From Numenius arquata (lineage: Eukaryota; Chordata; Aves; Charadriiformes; Scolopacidae), in NCBI RefSeq assembly GCF_964106895.1, contig NC_133615.1, positions 62,001-126,000 of the forward strand: a stretch of DNA of 64,000 nucleotides, written 5' to 3'. This document shows, piece by piece, positions 31,101-43,462 of this stretch. The notes under the pieces are model-generated. The model worked only from the letters and a program-made list of their open reading frames with translations. It was not told the DNA's origin and searched no databases. Position 1 is the stretch's first letter. Each line of letters starts with the position of its first letter. The position numbers were made by a program, and so were the translations under genes.

Positions 31101-33282
31101 CCCCTTCTGCTGGGAGGGCAGTTCCAGACTCTGCGGTGGCTTCCACGTGTGCCCTGTGTCCATCCCCAAGCACGAGGCAGTGGCGTGAAGAGCCAAAAAC
31201 CATCTGTGTGGGGAAGGGCTCGGGGAGCAGGTTGAGCTGCTCCGTGAGGGGTTCATGGTAGGGAAAAGGCTCATTGTCCCTGGACAGTCCCAGCCGTTCC
31301 AGCAGGATTTCCCCGGGAGCTGGGACTGGGATAGCGCAGCAACCAGGAGGTGACTCATCTGCCCGTTTGTTAGTTTGCAACTAAATCTATGGAAAATAAC
31401 CACCCAGGAAATTTAAAACTACGAGTTTTGTTTCCCAAATGTCAACTTTCTTCCACATCTAGCTGCTGCTGCTGGGTTTATAAACACCATATGTGCTGGA
31501 GAAAATAGAGCTGAGAACCTGCGCGACGCAAGTCCAGACAAGGAACAGACAGCAGGACAAGCGCAGGTGACAAAGGATGGGCATTAGTGAGCCATAAGGC
31601 TACCAGGCGGTCCCAGACTCCCCTCACTGGGGAAGCAGGAAAACCACACCACATCCAGCGGCTGGCGGAGAGATCACTGTCCCTTGGAAGCAGGGAGCTG
31701 CTGTGGCCAGCCCCGAGCCCCTGGGCCACCATCAGGCCCCCGACACAGCCCCAGCCACACTGCGACCACCAGCCCAGCATGTTGGCCGGGAAGGTGAGCC
31801 ATGGCTCCGGGCAGCCTGGGGGCAGTCACACAGTGCCTCCTTCCAGAGAAGACGAATTCCAAACTGCTTCAGAATGCAGGCGGTCGCCGTGTCCACGTCA
31901 GATACCCACATACCTACATATAGACACAGACTACATATAGCGTGTGTATATATAGCCTCTGCTGAAAGCATCCTTACACACAAGCGACAGGGAAGCGGAG
32001 CTGGTGCTACACACAAAAGCAGGGCACTGGAGCACAAACAATGACGGAAGAGACGGAATATACTTATATAAGCCAAGCTGTGTAGCAGAGAAACGTGCTG
32101 AATTTTCGTCATGGGGGTGGCTTACATTTTGCTTGCTTTTGACCTCTAGGATGTTCAAAAAAATACTGATAAGAATCCACACATGCAGAAGGAAATGTCC
32201 TTTTCATCACTGCTGCTCACTGTCTTCATTAAATACAGAGAGAAGCGACTTGCTAAACAGGGCTTAGACCGGAGTTCTCCCTCCCGTTACTCCCTGTACC
32301 CATTCTATCCCCCTGATGCAGGCAGCAGCTCAGCCTGGGCCTCTGGCAGCCGGGATGGGGCTTCTCCAGCGTTGCCCGGCCAGAAGCCATGGTAGCCACG
32401 GGCAGTGCTGGGCTGCCTCGCACACCCCCAGCCTCCGTGACCCCCATCAAAGGGCTGAGAAGAGGGAAGTGGAGGATCCAAACAAAGGCAATCTGCCCTT
32501 CAGCCCTTTCCTGCGAGCACACCACCGTCCATGGCCATGGGGACCAGCCCGGGGGTCCCCACCGTGCCCGCAGCCCCTTCCCTGCACAGCTCTGAGCGCA
32601 TGGGGGCCGTTTTCAGCTGAGCTCTGAGAAAGCAGCCAACCAGAATGAAAAGCCAAACAGCTTCCACCAAAGTCTGGGCTTCTACTCCCAGCTGCTAGTT
32701 AAAAACATACTGCTCGTGCTGGAGCAGCTTCATCTTTCCCCCCCCCAAAAAACCAAATAGTCTGGAGGCCTTGCCAGGACAGAGGCATTTGCTTTAAATT
32801 GCTTTTTCCTCTTCTCCAGTGACACAATGCGCAGTATTTCACCCCAACAGCCAGGGCAGCGCTCTTCCTGGGGGACGTCGATGTCTGACAGCACGTGGGC
32901 CCAGGTGAACCTGCCACCACCACTCCCCGGATCGATGGAGCGCTCCGACTCATTAATGAGCCAGGAGATCTGCCAATTACATCCTCGATCCGCCCCGACT
33001 CCAAGGGGAAGCTGCAGCCCAGAGGGGGAGCGGGCAACGGAAGAGAGAAGCCGTATTTGTAGAAAAGGGGAAGCACCTCGATGCATGAAACACGTAAGAT
33101 CTTAACTTGCTGCTTTTCCCTCGCCAGCCCCGTCTGTAACCTGAGGAAACACGTGCACAGTTTATCCCTCACCCAAGGGGTGCGTGTAAAACTCTGCCTG
33201 AAGCACAACGAGCAGAAACATACACAAATTTAACCTGAGGCTGGCTCGTGCCCTTGCTGCAAATCATAAATTGGTGATAAAC
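31101..33282. other. Intergenic DNA
   Basis: No gene, repeat family or strong regulatory motif was recognised. A short TATATA/CATATA-rich patch lies near 31915-31960. Confidence 0.5.
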
Positions 33283-33770
33283 AGATGGATGGGACAGAAC
33301 AGAAGCCAGTTCAGCTGGAGGGAACCTACAAGGACCACCTGGTCCAGCTGCCTGACCGCTTCAGGGCTGACCAAAAGCTAAAGCGTGTTGTTAAGGGCAT
33401 TGTCCAAATGCCTCTTCAATACTGCCAGCCTTGGGGCACCCACCACCCCTCCAGGAAGCCTGTCCCAGAGCCTGACCACCCTCTTGGTAAAGAAATGCTT
33501 CCTCGTGTCCAATCTGAACCCCCCTGGTGAGCTCCAAACCATTCCCAGGCGTCCTGCCCCTGGATCCCAGGGAGAAGAGCTCAGCACCTCCCTCTCCAGG
33601 TCCCTCCTCAGGAGGCTGCAGAGCCATGAGGAGGCCCCTCAGCCTCCTTCTCTCCAAACCAGACCAAGGCAGGGTCCTCAGCTGCTCCTCACAGGACCTG
33701 CCTTCCTGCCCCTTCAGGGCTTGGCTGTCCGCCTCTGGACACGCTAAAGGACCTTCACATCCTTCTTAAA
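33283..33770 (-). mobile_element. CR1 LINE fragment, second subfamily
   Basis: On the - strand: CTGGTTTGGAGAGAAGGAGG, then a GAAGCATTTCTTTACC segment, GTCAGGCTCTGGGACAGGCT, TTCCTGGAGGGGTGGTGGG and a GGACCAGGTGGTCCTTGTAG segment. This is the usual CR1 3' third in consensus order, about 490 bases. A frame of 120 codons across it is not a gene. Confidence 0.9.
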
Positions 33771-35500
33771 GTCTAATGACAACGCTACATGCTATAGTTA
33801 GGAAAACCCACAGCTCACAGTTCCCAACGGCTGAACCCGTTCCTTCTCTGTTGCCTCTATCCTGTTGACATGGAATTGTCTCTTGCCTTGTCACGGGCAG
33901 CACTGAGGAGTCTCGCTCCGTCTCCTTTGTACCCTTCCCACAGCGGCGGGAACTCTTCAGATTTGTGTAAGATTTACCATTATGGCATCCGGTCCTACCA
34001 GCTGAGAAAAAAAGTGATTATCACAACAGAGAAAGTAAATTCAACCCACATATTTAAGTGCTGCGTCATTTTATTAACCCTTGTTTCCTCAACACAAGAA
34101 AAAATTCCCATAATAGTGCGCTGAATTTGCTGTTTGGGTTATGTCCAAAACCCCACTCTCAAAGTTAGAGTTGACTGTGACTGCACTGGGGGAGGGGGAC
34201 AGGAATAAACTGATTTCAGCAATAGGGGGAGGGGTGGTGGTGGGGGATAATAATAATAAAAAGTGTCTTACTACACATAAACTGTCTCCAAAAATTAAAT
34301 TATTTTTTCTTAACTGTGGTGGCACACTTCTGGGAAGACTGCATTAAGGACACCTAAATTATTCTGACACGCCATTTGTTATACTCAATTTTATTTCCAC
34401 ACAATTTGACACAAAATAAGCCATTTTTATAATACAGTTTGTCATGAAAACTGCTTAGTAGTACACAAAAGAAGTAATATTACTTGGAAAAATTCAGCAG
34501 TTGTCTGCTTTCAGCACGAGCAGTTACCACAGAAGAGGTGCCATTATTGTATAATAGTGTGTTTCTGTAGAGGTAAGGGATTATAGAAGAAACAGAACTC
34601 CATAGGAGAAGAGCCTCACGCTGTTCCTTATCAAAGCTACGAACCAAAGCAAGCGAGGAAAACAAGTTCTGCTTTGCCGAAGGGACAACATTGACATTTG
34701 AAGCCAAGGGAAAAATCCAGAATTTCATAGAAGAGAGTTATCAGGTAAATTTTAAAATGAAAACCCACTTTTGTGTTTAACACTATTCAGGTGTCACATG
34801 ACAAGAGAACAACACATTCTCAAACCTGGAATACGAATTATGTCTTAGTGGTAATATTTTTTCAGGACACTACTGGGCTAGTCATTCAATAATTTACAAG
34901 TGTTAATAAAGCCCCATCAAATCTCTGTCAGGTGTGTTTCGCGGCTGGGGACACAGAGGCAGAAAGGTCAACAGCTCCAACTCCACAAACACACACCCTC
35001 CCTCAGAATCAAAACCCAGGCCATCAGGTTCTTTTGTCTTCAACACAAAGGAGCCAGTTTCAAACTGAGGGAAAACGCTCCAAGTTTCCATTTCTCAGTT
35101 CTTAACGAGAAAGATTCTCGTTGATTTTTGTCAGATCGTATCCAAACAACTTTCTTCAGGCATAAGTCTGAGTAAGCTCCTACAACTCACTACCTCTTCC
35201 ATCCCATACGCCGTGTCCTACAAATACTGATAAAAACAGTTTGTGTGGTCGTGAAAAGAGAGGGCGCTGACAGAGATTAAAAATAATCAAGAAAAAAAAT
35301 ATAAAAATGGACAAACAGGAGGGAGAAAGCGTGCTGAGATGCAGCTCCGCTCCAGAAACCCTGCCCCACACGTCAGGGAGCGCCAGAAGCTGCTTCAGCG
35401 CGTGGCAGAGAGTGTCTTCAGCAAAAGGGGAACTGAAAGCAGCGTCTGTTTAAGATAGTAAACATGCCGTTATATAAATAACCAACAGCCAAAAGCTCTA
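33771..35500. other. Region downstream of SEC11C
   Basis: AT-rich DNA. On the - strand, 34740-34390 looks like the 3' end of a transcript: it ends in AATAAA (34395-34390) and includes an 82-codon open frame (34728-34480) that I do not recognise. It could be a distal SEC11C 3' UTR, a non-coding transcript or chance. Confidence 0.4.
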
Positions 35501-35647
35501 CTCATTAGTTGTACGGTTTATTTAGACAAGACAAAAGCTTGTATACTTTTGTAACTGTTTACAGAAATGAAAACATCTGAAATATATTAGGTTCCCCCCA
35601 CCCCATATATTTAATTCTTGGAAAAGTGTCCTTTTTTGTTTGTTTGT
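35500..35647 (-). terminator. SEC11C: SEC11C 3' UTR with proximal polyadenylation signal
   Basis: AATAAA on the - strand at 35522-35517 lies about 125 bases after the stop, which would give a short 3' UTR. A further AATAAA at 34395-34390 could end a longer form. Confidence 0.5.
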
Positions 35648-35701
35648 TTAAGATTCCCGTTTCAGCAGCACATAGGCTCCCATTACTGCCAGAAGAGCAT
35701 A
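35648..35701 (-). CDS. SEC11C: SEC11C coding exon 6
   Basis: 17 codons (YALLAVMGAYVLLKRES) and TAA at 35650-35648. Acceptor CTTTTGCAG. Confidence 0.95.
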   Translation of the reverse strand, partial: YALLAVMGAYVLLKRES

Positions 35702-38700
35702 CTGCAAAAGAAAATTGAGAATAAACTGATTATAATTTATCTTCACAGAAGCACACTGAAATTACAAATCGTTCAGTATGCCCTGTCCGACATCACACCT
35801 TCACACTCAGAGAGCTGCGTTCCTATGGAACTACAGGAACATTTTAATGCGATTATATGAACTGCAAATAGACATCGCAACTGCATGCACTTAACTTATG
35901 ACATTCCTATAAATTACATGTTTTCAAACGATTACAGATCCCAAGTTCTACTGGGTAACAGACGAGCTAAAATAAGCACGAAAACACAGCTCATTTTAGA
36001 TTAGGTAACAAAGCACAGAAACCAGTTTATTATCGTGCATTCTTCCATGCAAGACTCTTACTACCTTTACTTGCTATTTTAGAGTTTTCAATTTAAGTAT
36101 TCAAAATGCCTGCATACGTACCTTAAATTTTGGATAGTCGTTCATTATTATAGTGACCATACCAACATAAGGCAAAAATCTGTAATTGACAAAACAGATG
36201 AATGTAAAACTGACCCTCAAATATTACATGGAAACGCTTCAATGTTACTCTGTCTCGAATATTTTAGATAATGGATTTCAGAGAAAAAAAAATAATCAGA
36301 CAGTAAGAGCTTTAAAGACAATATGTACTTAATGAAAATTTGGGAGCAAGATCTCTCAGATTTCCCTCTCCTCCCACGCTTCATCTTGCTGCATATTATT
36401 TATAGCATTAAAAATATACATGGATCCAGAACTGGCAAGTTCAAGAAATACCACTGCAGAAGCACCAACTGCAGAACTGACTTAAATTCTAAATCTTCTG
36501 GTTTAGTTACACAGAACAGACGTTTTGCGTTACTCACCCTCTTGCTCTTCCAACAACATCCTTCTTCTCTAACCAGTTCTGACCTTCTTTGTACAAGCCT
36601 CTATCATCAACTTCGTTATTATCACCTTTCGTCAGGAATTTGATGTTCCCATTTTCTCTAGAAGGCAATGAGGTGATGAACTAAATACCACTTAATTTTA
36701 AAACCTCAACTAATATCTACAAAGCACAAGGAAGATGAGAAGTGCTACGAGATTAGATAAGAATGTTTACTTCCAGCCCAGCTTATTTAACAAACACCAT
36801 TAAATCATCGACACCACAGCCTTTACTGACACAGTCAATAGATTTTAACAAGAAGTGTTTTTTAAAACACTCCTAGAACGTCACTTGATGTAATCAACTA
36901 TACAGTGAACACCAAAGCGGTATCGCCATCAGAGCAGGCACCAAACTTCCTCGACAAAAGCAGTACGTGTCCCTCCGGGAAAGAACCCAGCCCTCTGCAT
37001 TGTCCACAGAACAGAAATTTAACTCGGAAATACTGAATAATACACTACTAAGATTTTTTTTTTTTTTTTTTTTAATTGTGGAATAAGATCCTGTGAAGTC
37101 ATCACACACTAGAGAATGAATTCGACTGAATTTGAATCACAAATTTCAGATGAGGTAGATCCTAAAAGCCTTCCCTTAGGGAAGAAAGTGATATAACAAT
37201 GCAACGCTCCAGGGAATTTTCTTCTAAGTTCTACACACTTGTTTAACTCTTAGCAATCACACTTATGTCAAAATAAAGCTTTGTCCTCCTTGTGACTGAA
37301 ATAAATATTGAAGAGCATCTAAAGCAGCTGCAAATCTGCATCAAATTCAGTATTTTGTCACTACCGCTGCCGACAGTTTTAGGTCACTCATTAATTGTTA
37401 TTGTTAAACAATATGGTGAGTTCCAGGCAAAACCTCACTGACGTTTGATGTGGCAAATAAAAAAAATACATGTAACCACATAACCTTTCCCTGCTGCTCC
37501 AAATGAACAAAATATCTTGCAGTACTTTTTGAACATGACATAATTTAACCCCTGCTGATAGAAAACCTTCCAGATTTCGCTCCCTGTCAAGCGTTCAGCA
37601 CATGCGCAGGGGATACCTGCAAGGCTTCGGCTCGACACTCCCATTTAAATAAAGTTACTAAGTTTGCAGTCTTCAAAATGATTCTGCTTGAGAAGCTGCT
37701 AATTGCAAGTAATGTTATTAAGAAACAAGGAGTTTTTATGAAGACAAATTAAGTATCAAAACGAAAAGAGGTAATTCAAAAGAGGTAATTCTTGGATATA
37801 CGTATGTGTTTCAAAAAAGCGTTGAAGAATGGATACCCCTCCACAGATAAACACCTTCAGTTCATGGCCAGGACTTCTGAGGAGCGCATAAGTCAAGGCT
37901 TGCATCTCCAGGTCAGCTTCTTGCTGTGCGTAATTAGCAGTAGAACTGCCTCTCTTTCAGAAGAAGCTGTACCAGGCACATGCAATAAAGGTAGAACCAA
38001 GTAATCTCCCTGCTGCTTTTCAGCATCAATTGTTGTTGGCTTTGTGTCTATTAGTCACAAAAAGAGTAAGAACCTCTTATTTCATTCTGAGTCAAATCTC
38101 TCCTCTGGAAAACTTCAGTTAGCAAAGACCACACACTTGTCAGACTCCATCTATAGCTCTGACCCCGAATCTCCACCTCCCATCAGAGATTTGCTTTTAG
38201 AAGTAGCTATTTCTCATAGCCAAAATCCCAATTCTACACAAGTCAGTACAGAAGTGGACTCTGCTGCCATCCATATCGCTACCGTTGGCAAAATAACCTG
38301 TACAGCTGGTGTTACTGGACTCCTCTTTGGCACCGGTTTACCTACATCAAACCTGAGCAGCTTCCCTGAGGGACAGGAGCCGGGGTCTCAAGAAGCCGTG
38401 CCACACACTGGGGACAAATGTGGATCACACCCTAGAGATGAGTTTTACCGTACAGCACATCCTCACTGGCTTTCTTCATAAAATACTACCAAATTAAAAT
38501 GTTAGTGAAAGTCACAGTGAAAGAAACTATGTTTAAAAACAAGGAAAATGCCAAGTTGCATTACTTTTCATGTATTTTGATTACTCTGTGAACTATTGGA
38601 ATGTCTCTGCCTTCAACTTTAAAAACAACTATTTCACCAGCTCTGATTGGGTCATCGTGGAAGTTTGTTAAGAACAACAGATCTCCCCTGTGAAACGCTG

Positions 38701-40823
38701 GTTCCATGCTGCCACTACAAACAAAAAGAAAGAGAGAGTTTATTAGCATTACGGCAAATGAAAGAACCACCATGAAAACGAAGAACATTTAATCCTCACC
38801 ATAAACTCACAATTTTAACTGAAATCTATAGCTTCACCCCTTCAGTAACACCACAAAGACACTTAACACAGGCCAAGCCCCAGCAAGTCCCAAGCTGAGC
38901 CGGCCGATAGAAAGCTTCCTCACTGCCCCAGTGAAAGGAAGAAATAAGCAGATAATTTACTGATAAAAGGAGGTTTACTGTAATACAATTTTAAAATACA
39001 AACACATATGGTAAAAACAAAAATAAGAAAATAAATTAACAAATAGACCAGAAACTGTTTGATGGCTTCTGGAAGTGCAACACTCATTTTCTTCAGCAGA
39101 GCACGGAAACGTCACAGGAATACATGTACTTCTGTGAAAGCAGAACTATTTTTTGGGAATCCTAACACCTACACAGGGATTACTATCCCTGGGCTGCAAT
39201 ATGTATATGCTTGAGTAATATCTGTTAATTAAGCGAACAAAACTAGATTTTCAAAGGCTTCACATATCTACTGCTTCTACAAATTTCAGTGAAAAGCTAG
39301 ACTGCAATTACACAAGCAACCTTTGCTAAGTGTCCAAAAACAGAGTTAGAAAATAAGCGTTTGAGCACCTAAAGTAGGTAAGATTTCAAACTCCAAATCT
39401 GCCCAAGGGGGAAGGGGAGGAGACAGAGAACAAAACAATATTTGGCCTTTAACAAAGAAGGCTTTACATTGACTCACCTGAGCACCACAACAATAGGGCT
39501 TTCACTTCCAGTGATGACGATCAGCCCTTTCCATATCATGAGGGCAGAAGACACTATCATCGCAAAATTTAAGACTTGGTAATACAGCTATAGAAAACAA
39601 AAAAAATTGTTTTTAAAAGTTACTGTGTCGTACTTAGAAGCACAACGTAGAATTTCAACCCAAATGCAACAATGAATCCTACCCCAGGCATGTGGACTTT
39701 CACGCTACAATCGTACTCCAGCAGAAGCCTGATGGAACCAACTGTGGACACCCCAACCCCCCGACCCACACTGTGGCACACGGTCCCAATCCCACGTGTG
39801 CCCAATCCCGGCTCAGTCCCTCTGGGCGACACACACCTTTGTTACTGCGCGAAGCCAGAGAGCTCTCTGGCAAAGACTTCTAAAACACAGACAGTTACAT
39901 GGCAATTGATGACACTTCCCTGACTCCTACCTGAGCTCATAAGTATTCAAAACACACATAAGAAATATCACAACATAACATTTTTGTTTAAAAAGAGGCC
40001 CTGTGGGGGTAGAAGGGAGACAACAAAGGATAATTTCCTGCTGTTGTCAGGCAGCAATTTCTTATGAGGAAAATCTTTTATTGATTTCACTAACTTTCTG
40101 CTCCCAGATTCTATGCTTTGCCAGCCACTGCACCAGTGGATACATTTTCTTCATGCTACCTCTTTTTTTTTTTTTTAATTTTTCCTGGCAGCATACAAAG
40201 ACACTCTGGTGGAAAACGGCCCTGCCCATCTCCATTTACCATCTGGCCCTCTGATGTAAGACACAGAACCAGGGATTTCTGGACCATCATTCTAGTTTGA
40301 CAGTATATATGCTGGGATTTCCAGGTGTATGGCCCACTTAACTTCACATTCGTGAAATCGTGAAAATCTGCTCTGAAACGCTGGGTCTTTTTAACTGATT
40401 GATAAATATTAAAAGAAAAGCAAACCACAGCAAGGAACTGTCACAGCCTGGAAATCGGAAGGTCTGTCACCCGTCTTATAGTCTCCCTTCCAACCGGTTA
40501 TTTGCATAATCACGTAGTAACGATAAAGACCTCTACTTTGAGCTACAACAGTTCAAAATTACCCGTTTGCTTCCACGTGCTCCGGAAGGAAGCCGACCAC
40601 TGACACTAACCTAAAAACACGGATTCCCAGCTTTACGCCCGAGGTCTGTGGCGGAGCGGCCTCACCGGCAGCAGGCGCGGAGAGCCCGGCCGGCCCCGGC
40701 GGCTCGCAGGCTCCGGACCCCCGGGCGGCCTCCGCACCCCGGCCCGGCCCTCGACCCGCACGCCCCGGGACCCCCCGCTACCTGCCGCTTGTTCATGCGC
40801 CGCAGGTCCCCGAAGAGATCCAT
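35648..40823 (-). CDS. SEC11C: SEC11C, signal peptidase complex catalytic subunit (six coding exons)
   Basis: SEC11C is a single-pass ER membrane serine protease of the signal peptidase complex that removes signal peptides. The - strand join is 40823-40782, 39587-39478, 38714-38565, 36657-36538, 36179-36122 and 35701-35648, giving 177 residues (human SEC11C about 192). The order is MDLFGDLRRMNKRQ, a transmembrane segment (VLNFAMIVSSALMIW), the catalytic SGSMEPAFHRGD, the VHRVIKIHE box, GDNNEVDDRG, and a C-terminal hydrophobic helix ending LLKRES. By alignment to SEC11A the catalytic residues are Ser53, His93 and Asp119. An in-frame TGA 14 codons upstream fixes the short N-terminus. The YALLAVMGAYVLLKRES tail and the GRP/ZNF532 neighbours favour SEC11C over SEC11A. 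Confidence 0.97.
36122..36179 (-). CDS. SEC11C: SEC11C coding exon 5
   Basis: 58 bases encoding FLPYVGMVTIIMNDYPKFK; its first base completes the preceding Gly. Donor GTACGT, acceptor AATTACAG. Confidence 0.95.
36538..36657 (-). CDS. SEC11C: SEC11C coding exon 4
   Basis: 120 bases encoding ENGNIKFLTKGDNNEVDDRG and LYKEGQNWLEKKDVVGRAR. It includes the Asp of the active site. Donor GTGAGT, acceptor CTTCTAG. Confidence 0.95.
36658..38564 (-). other. SEC11C: SEC11C intron 3
   Basis: A 1.9 kb AT-rich intron with donor GTAATG. It contains a 20-T run (37054-37073) and, on the + strand, an open frame of 145 codons at 38044-38481 with no recognisable domain. Confidence 0.85.
38565..38714 (-). CDS. 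SEC11C: SEC11C coding exon 3 (catalytic Ser and His)
   Basis: 150 bases encoding GSMEPAFHRGDLLFLTNFHD, DPIRAGEIVVFKVEGRDIPI and VHRVIKIHE. Acceptor TTTGTAG. Confidence 0.97.
39478..39587 (-). CDS. SEC11C: SEC11C coding exon 2 (transmembrane segment)
   Basis: 110 bases encoding LYYQVLNFAMIVSSALMIWK and GLIVITGSESPIVVVL. Acceptor TTCTATAG, donor GTGAGT. Confidence 0.96.
39588..40781 (-). other. SEC11C: SEC11C intron 1
   Basis: A 1.2 kb intron with donor GTAGCG, GC-rich near exon 1. A T-tract at 40163-40176 and no recognised repeat family. Confidence 0.9.
40782..40823 (-). CDS. SEC11C: SEC11C coding exon 1
   Basis: 14 codons, MDLFGDLRRMNKRQ. The context GCCGCCATGG is a near-perfect Kozak sequence, and an in-frame TGA lies 14 codons upstream. 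Confidence 0.95.
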
Positions 40824-41420
40824 GGCGGCCCGCGGGAAGGGCCGCCCCGCCCGGACGACTCCTCAGGAGGTGGCGGCGGGTACCAGTGGCAGCCCCGGCG
40901 CCGAGCGCGAGCCGCAACGGCTGCCGGCCTAGGGGAACAGACACCGCTCTGCTGCCCGGGAGTTGTAGTCTCCCGCCGCCGCCGCCCCGCCCACGCTCCG
41001 CTGCCTCTGCGGCCGCCGGGACTACAACTCCCAGTATGCACCGCGGCAAGGGGCCCTGAGGGCGAGGCCCCTTGCCTGCTGCCCCTGGAGGTGCCCGACC
41101 AGTTTGCTGTCCGGGGGGACTCCCGGTGGGCGCCGAGACCCCGCGATAGGACGAATCGAGCAAGACTCGCCTGCGGACCCGCATAACGGTGGCATCGGCC
41201 TCCCGAGTCGCCATCGCTTTGGGTCAGGCGGCCGCAGGCCAGCTCTCCCCGCCGCCGGTGCTGCGTGTGCGCGGCCCATTGGTGGGCGGGGCGGGAGGGG
41301 GGGGGCGAAGGGAGGGGAGCGCCGGGGGCGGGGCCAAGAGGTGAGAGGCGTGGCCAGACGTGAGGGGCGGGGCCATCGGAGAGGGGCGGGGCCGGGGACC
41401 CCAAGAAGCCGGGTGTCATT
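40824..41420. promoter_or_regulatory. SEC11C CpG-island promoter
   Basis: A TATA-less CpG island with two ZNF143-type motifs: ACTACAACTCCCAGTATGCA at 41021-41040 on the + strand, and GACTACAACTCCC at 40970-40958 on the - strand. GC boxes cluster at 41279-41400. Such motifs are common in housekeeping and bidirectional promoters. No divergent gene was recognised. Confidence 0.7.
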
Positions 41421-43462
41421 ATCTGCGCTTGAGCAGATTGATGAGTGTTCAGGAGTAATTACTGCGATGGAGACGGATGCTTTGTGGAATTGAGATTTTG
41501 GTTAAAAAGGTGTGGGACGCAGTTAGCTTTTCTTTAAGGTCTGAGATGTTTGATAGATTCTTGCACAGCAAAAGGCCTTCTGCGGTTCCCCTGCGGCGGG
41601 TTTGTCATTCCATGCTATTAGAGTTTATTTATTTTTTTCAAACAGAGGTTTTCTCCATTGTGAAATCTGTTTTTCTGGTTTGGCTTTTTTTTTTTTTTTT
41701 TTTTTTTTTAAAGGACAAATAAAGATTAAAAATGGTGGTTGGGACAAAATGATTGGGAAGTGCAATCCATGTAGGGGAGACGAACAAATGCCGATCTCTT
41801 GTAGGGGGCGGTTCCCCACGAAATCTGGAGCCACGTGCCGTTTTTCATGCTTTTTCTGGGACGGGTTGGGTCCTTTTGCAGAGCCTGACGGCCTCGCTGC
41901 GGCTCCGGAGTCACAAGACGAACGGCCGCAAATCAACAGATGGGTTTGCATCCCGGACCGGAGCTCAGGTGGTGAGACCCGGCTGTGTGCGGAGCAGAGG
42001 CGGTGCGGGTGGTCTGGCGGAGCAGGACGGCCCCGTCGCGGCGAGGCCTCGGAGGACGGAGGCCGCCGAGTTGTCCCTTGGCAGGGGGCTGTGCTCCTTC
42101 GCCCAAGGCACAAACCCACGCTTCCTTGTGAGGCCGCAGCACCTCTGCCCGTCCATTGCCCGTTGGCCGTTGTGCCAAAGCCTGGGAAACACTGCTACTC
42201 ACACGTTGTTCAGGGGAAACACACTAGGAATGCGCATTTTGTCCTTTTCCGGGGACGCCAGGAATCACCCACACTTCCCTCGGTGTCTTCGTTATTTCAC
42301 CCTCTGGATGATTTAGATTATTAAAGGTTACACGTATTTCGAAATCTTCCCGCACTCTGGATGTTTGGCTTCAATATTTGTACAGCGGATCTTCTGCAGC
42401 TCCGCAGCTAGAAATTATGCTAATTTTTCAGTACGCAGAAAAATGTAGCTCTTGACATTCCGGCTGATTTGCCAGACCTTCGCAAGCGCCCAGGCGCCAG
42501 TGCTGCCCCGGTGTGCAATGTTTGAATCCCAGCTCTTTGTTTTCAGAGAGGTTGGTCGTGGGCAAACAATGAGCACCCGGCACCGGAGCTGGGGAATGAG
42601 GGTTAATTGGCCACGCCAGAGCGGTGCGTTTGCAGCCGCCCAGAGAAAAACGGAAGAAACGCCGCGACTGAGTGCCCCAGCGAGCGCCCCTTTGTCCCAA
42701 ACACATTTGGAGCGGTTCTGCTTCCCCGTTGCCGTCGCTCCACGGGCTGTTAGAGTAGCCAGGGATGTCCAGAAGCGGCAGGGTGACACTCACACCCACG
42801 CCACTCTCCTCGGGATAATTTTTATACTTGGGGCAGCTGCCTCCGGGGACAGGTAAGTGGAAATCAGCCCCTTTGCTCTGGGAGAAGCTTCTGCTGAATC
42901 GGCCAAGCAACGGCGCTGGGAGGTAAAAGATGTGTCAGAGGAGGGGTCTGTCTCAGGGGAAAAGGACCAAAGTTCGAACGGCAGCAGCAACTTGGGCATT
43001 CACTGAACACGTCACCCCGGGCCCCGCTGCTCTGGAAGCGGCGCTGGCCCACGTGCAGGCAGCAGACAGCGCTGCTCGCCGCCCTCTTGGCCAGCCCCAG
43101 TCTGATTTTCTCTTACCATGAGCAGGATCGGGATCCTGACACCCCCTCCCGTTACTTTTAGCCAGAGGAGCCCTGCAGGACCAGGTGTCTCCGTCTTCAG
43201 ATGTTGTCACTCCGCGTGTGCTCCCAACACGGCAGAGCTGAGCAAAGCTGCCGGGGGCTCCGCACCGGACCCCAGGCCTGATTCTCCTCAGTTTCTCAGA
43301 AAAATCAGTCTCTGAACATTACAGCATTCGCCGAGCCACAAAGCCGAGCTGACGATATGGGCCGGGAACCTAACCCTGACTCCTTTGCCTCTTTCTGCAG
43401 GAAAGCACAAGTTTCTGATGGGAATGCTGACAGCTCTCCTGCGGCAGCCCCAGGTTGGGGTC
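41421..43462. other. Intergenic DNA beyond the SEC11C promoter
   Basis: Contains a 25-T run (41685-41709). No coding exon was recognised. Several frames of 60-240 codons at 41600-42900 overlap each other on both strands without any known motif. Confidence 0.5.

Noticed and set aside
30563..31261. 232-codon + strand frame
   Set aside because: Its second half runs through an antisense CR1 fragment (30972-31100), and the first half matches no family I know.
33285..33747. Frames of 80-120 codons on both strands
   Set aside because: They lie entirely within a CR1 fragment.
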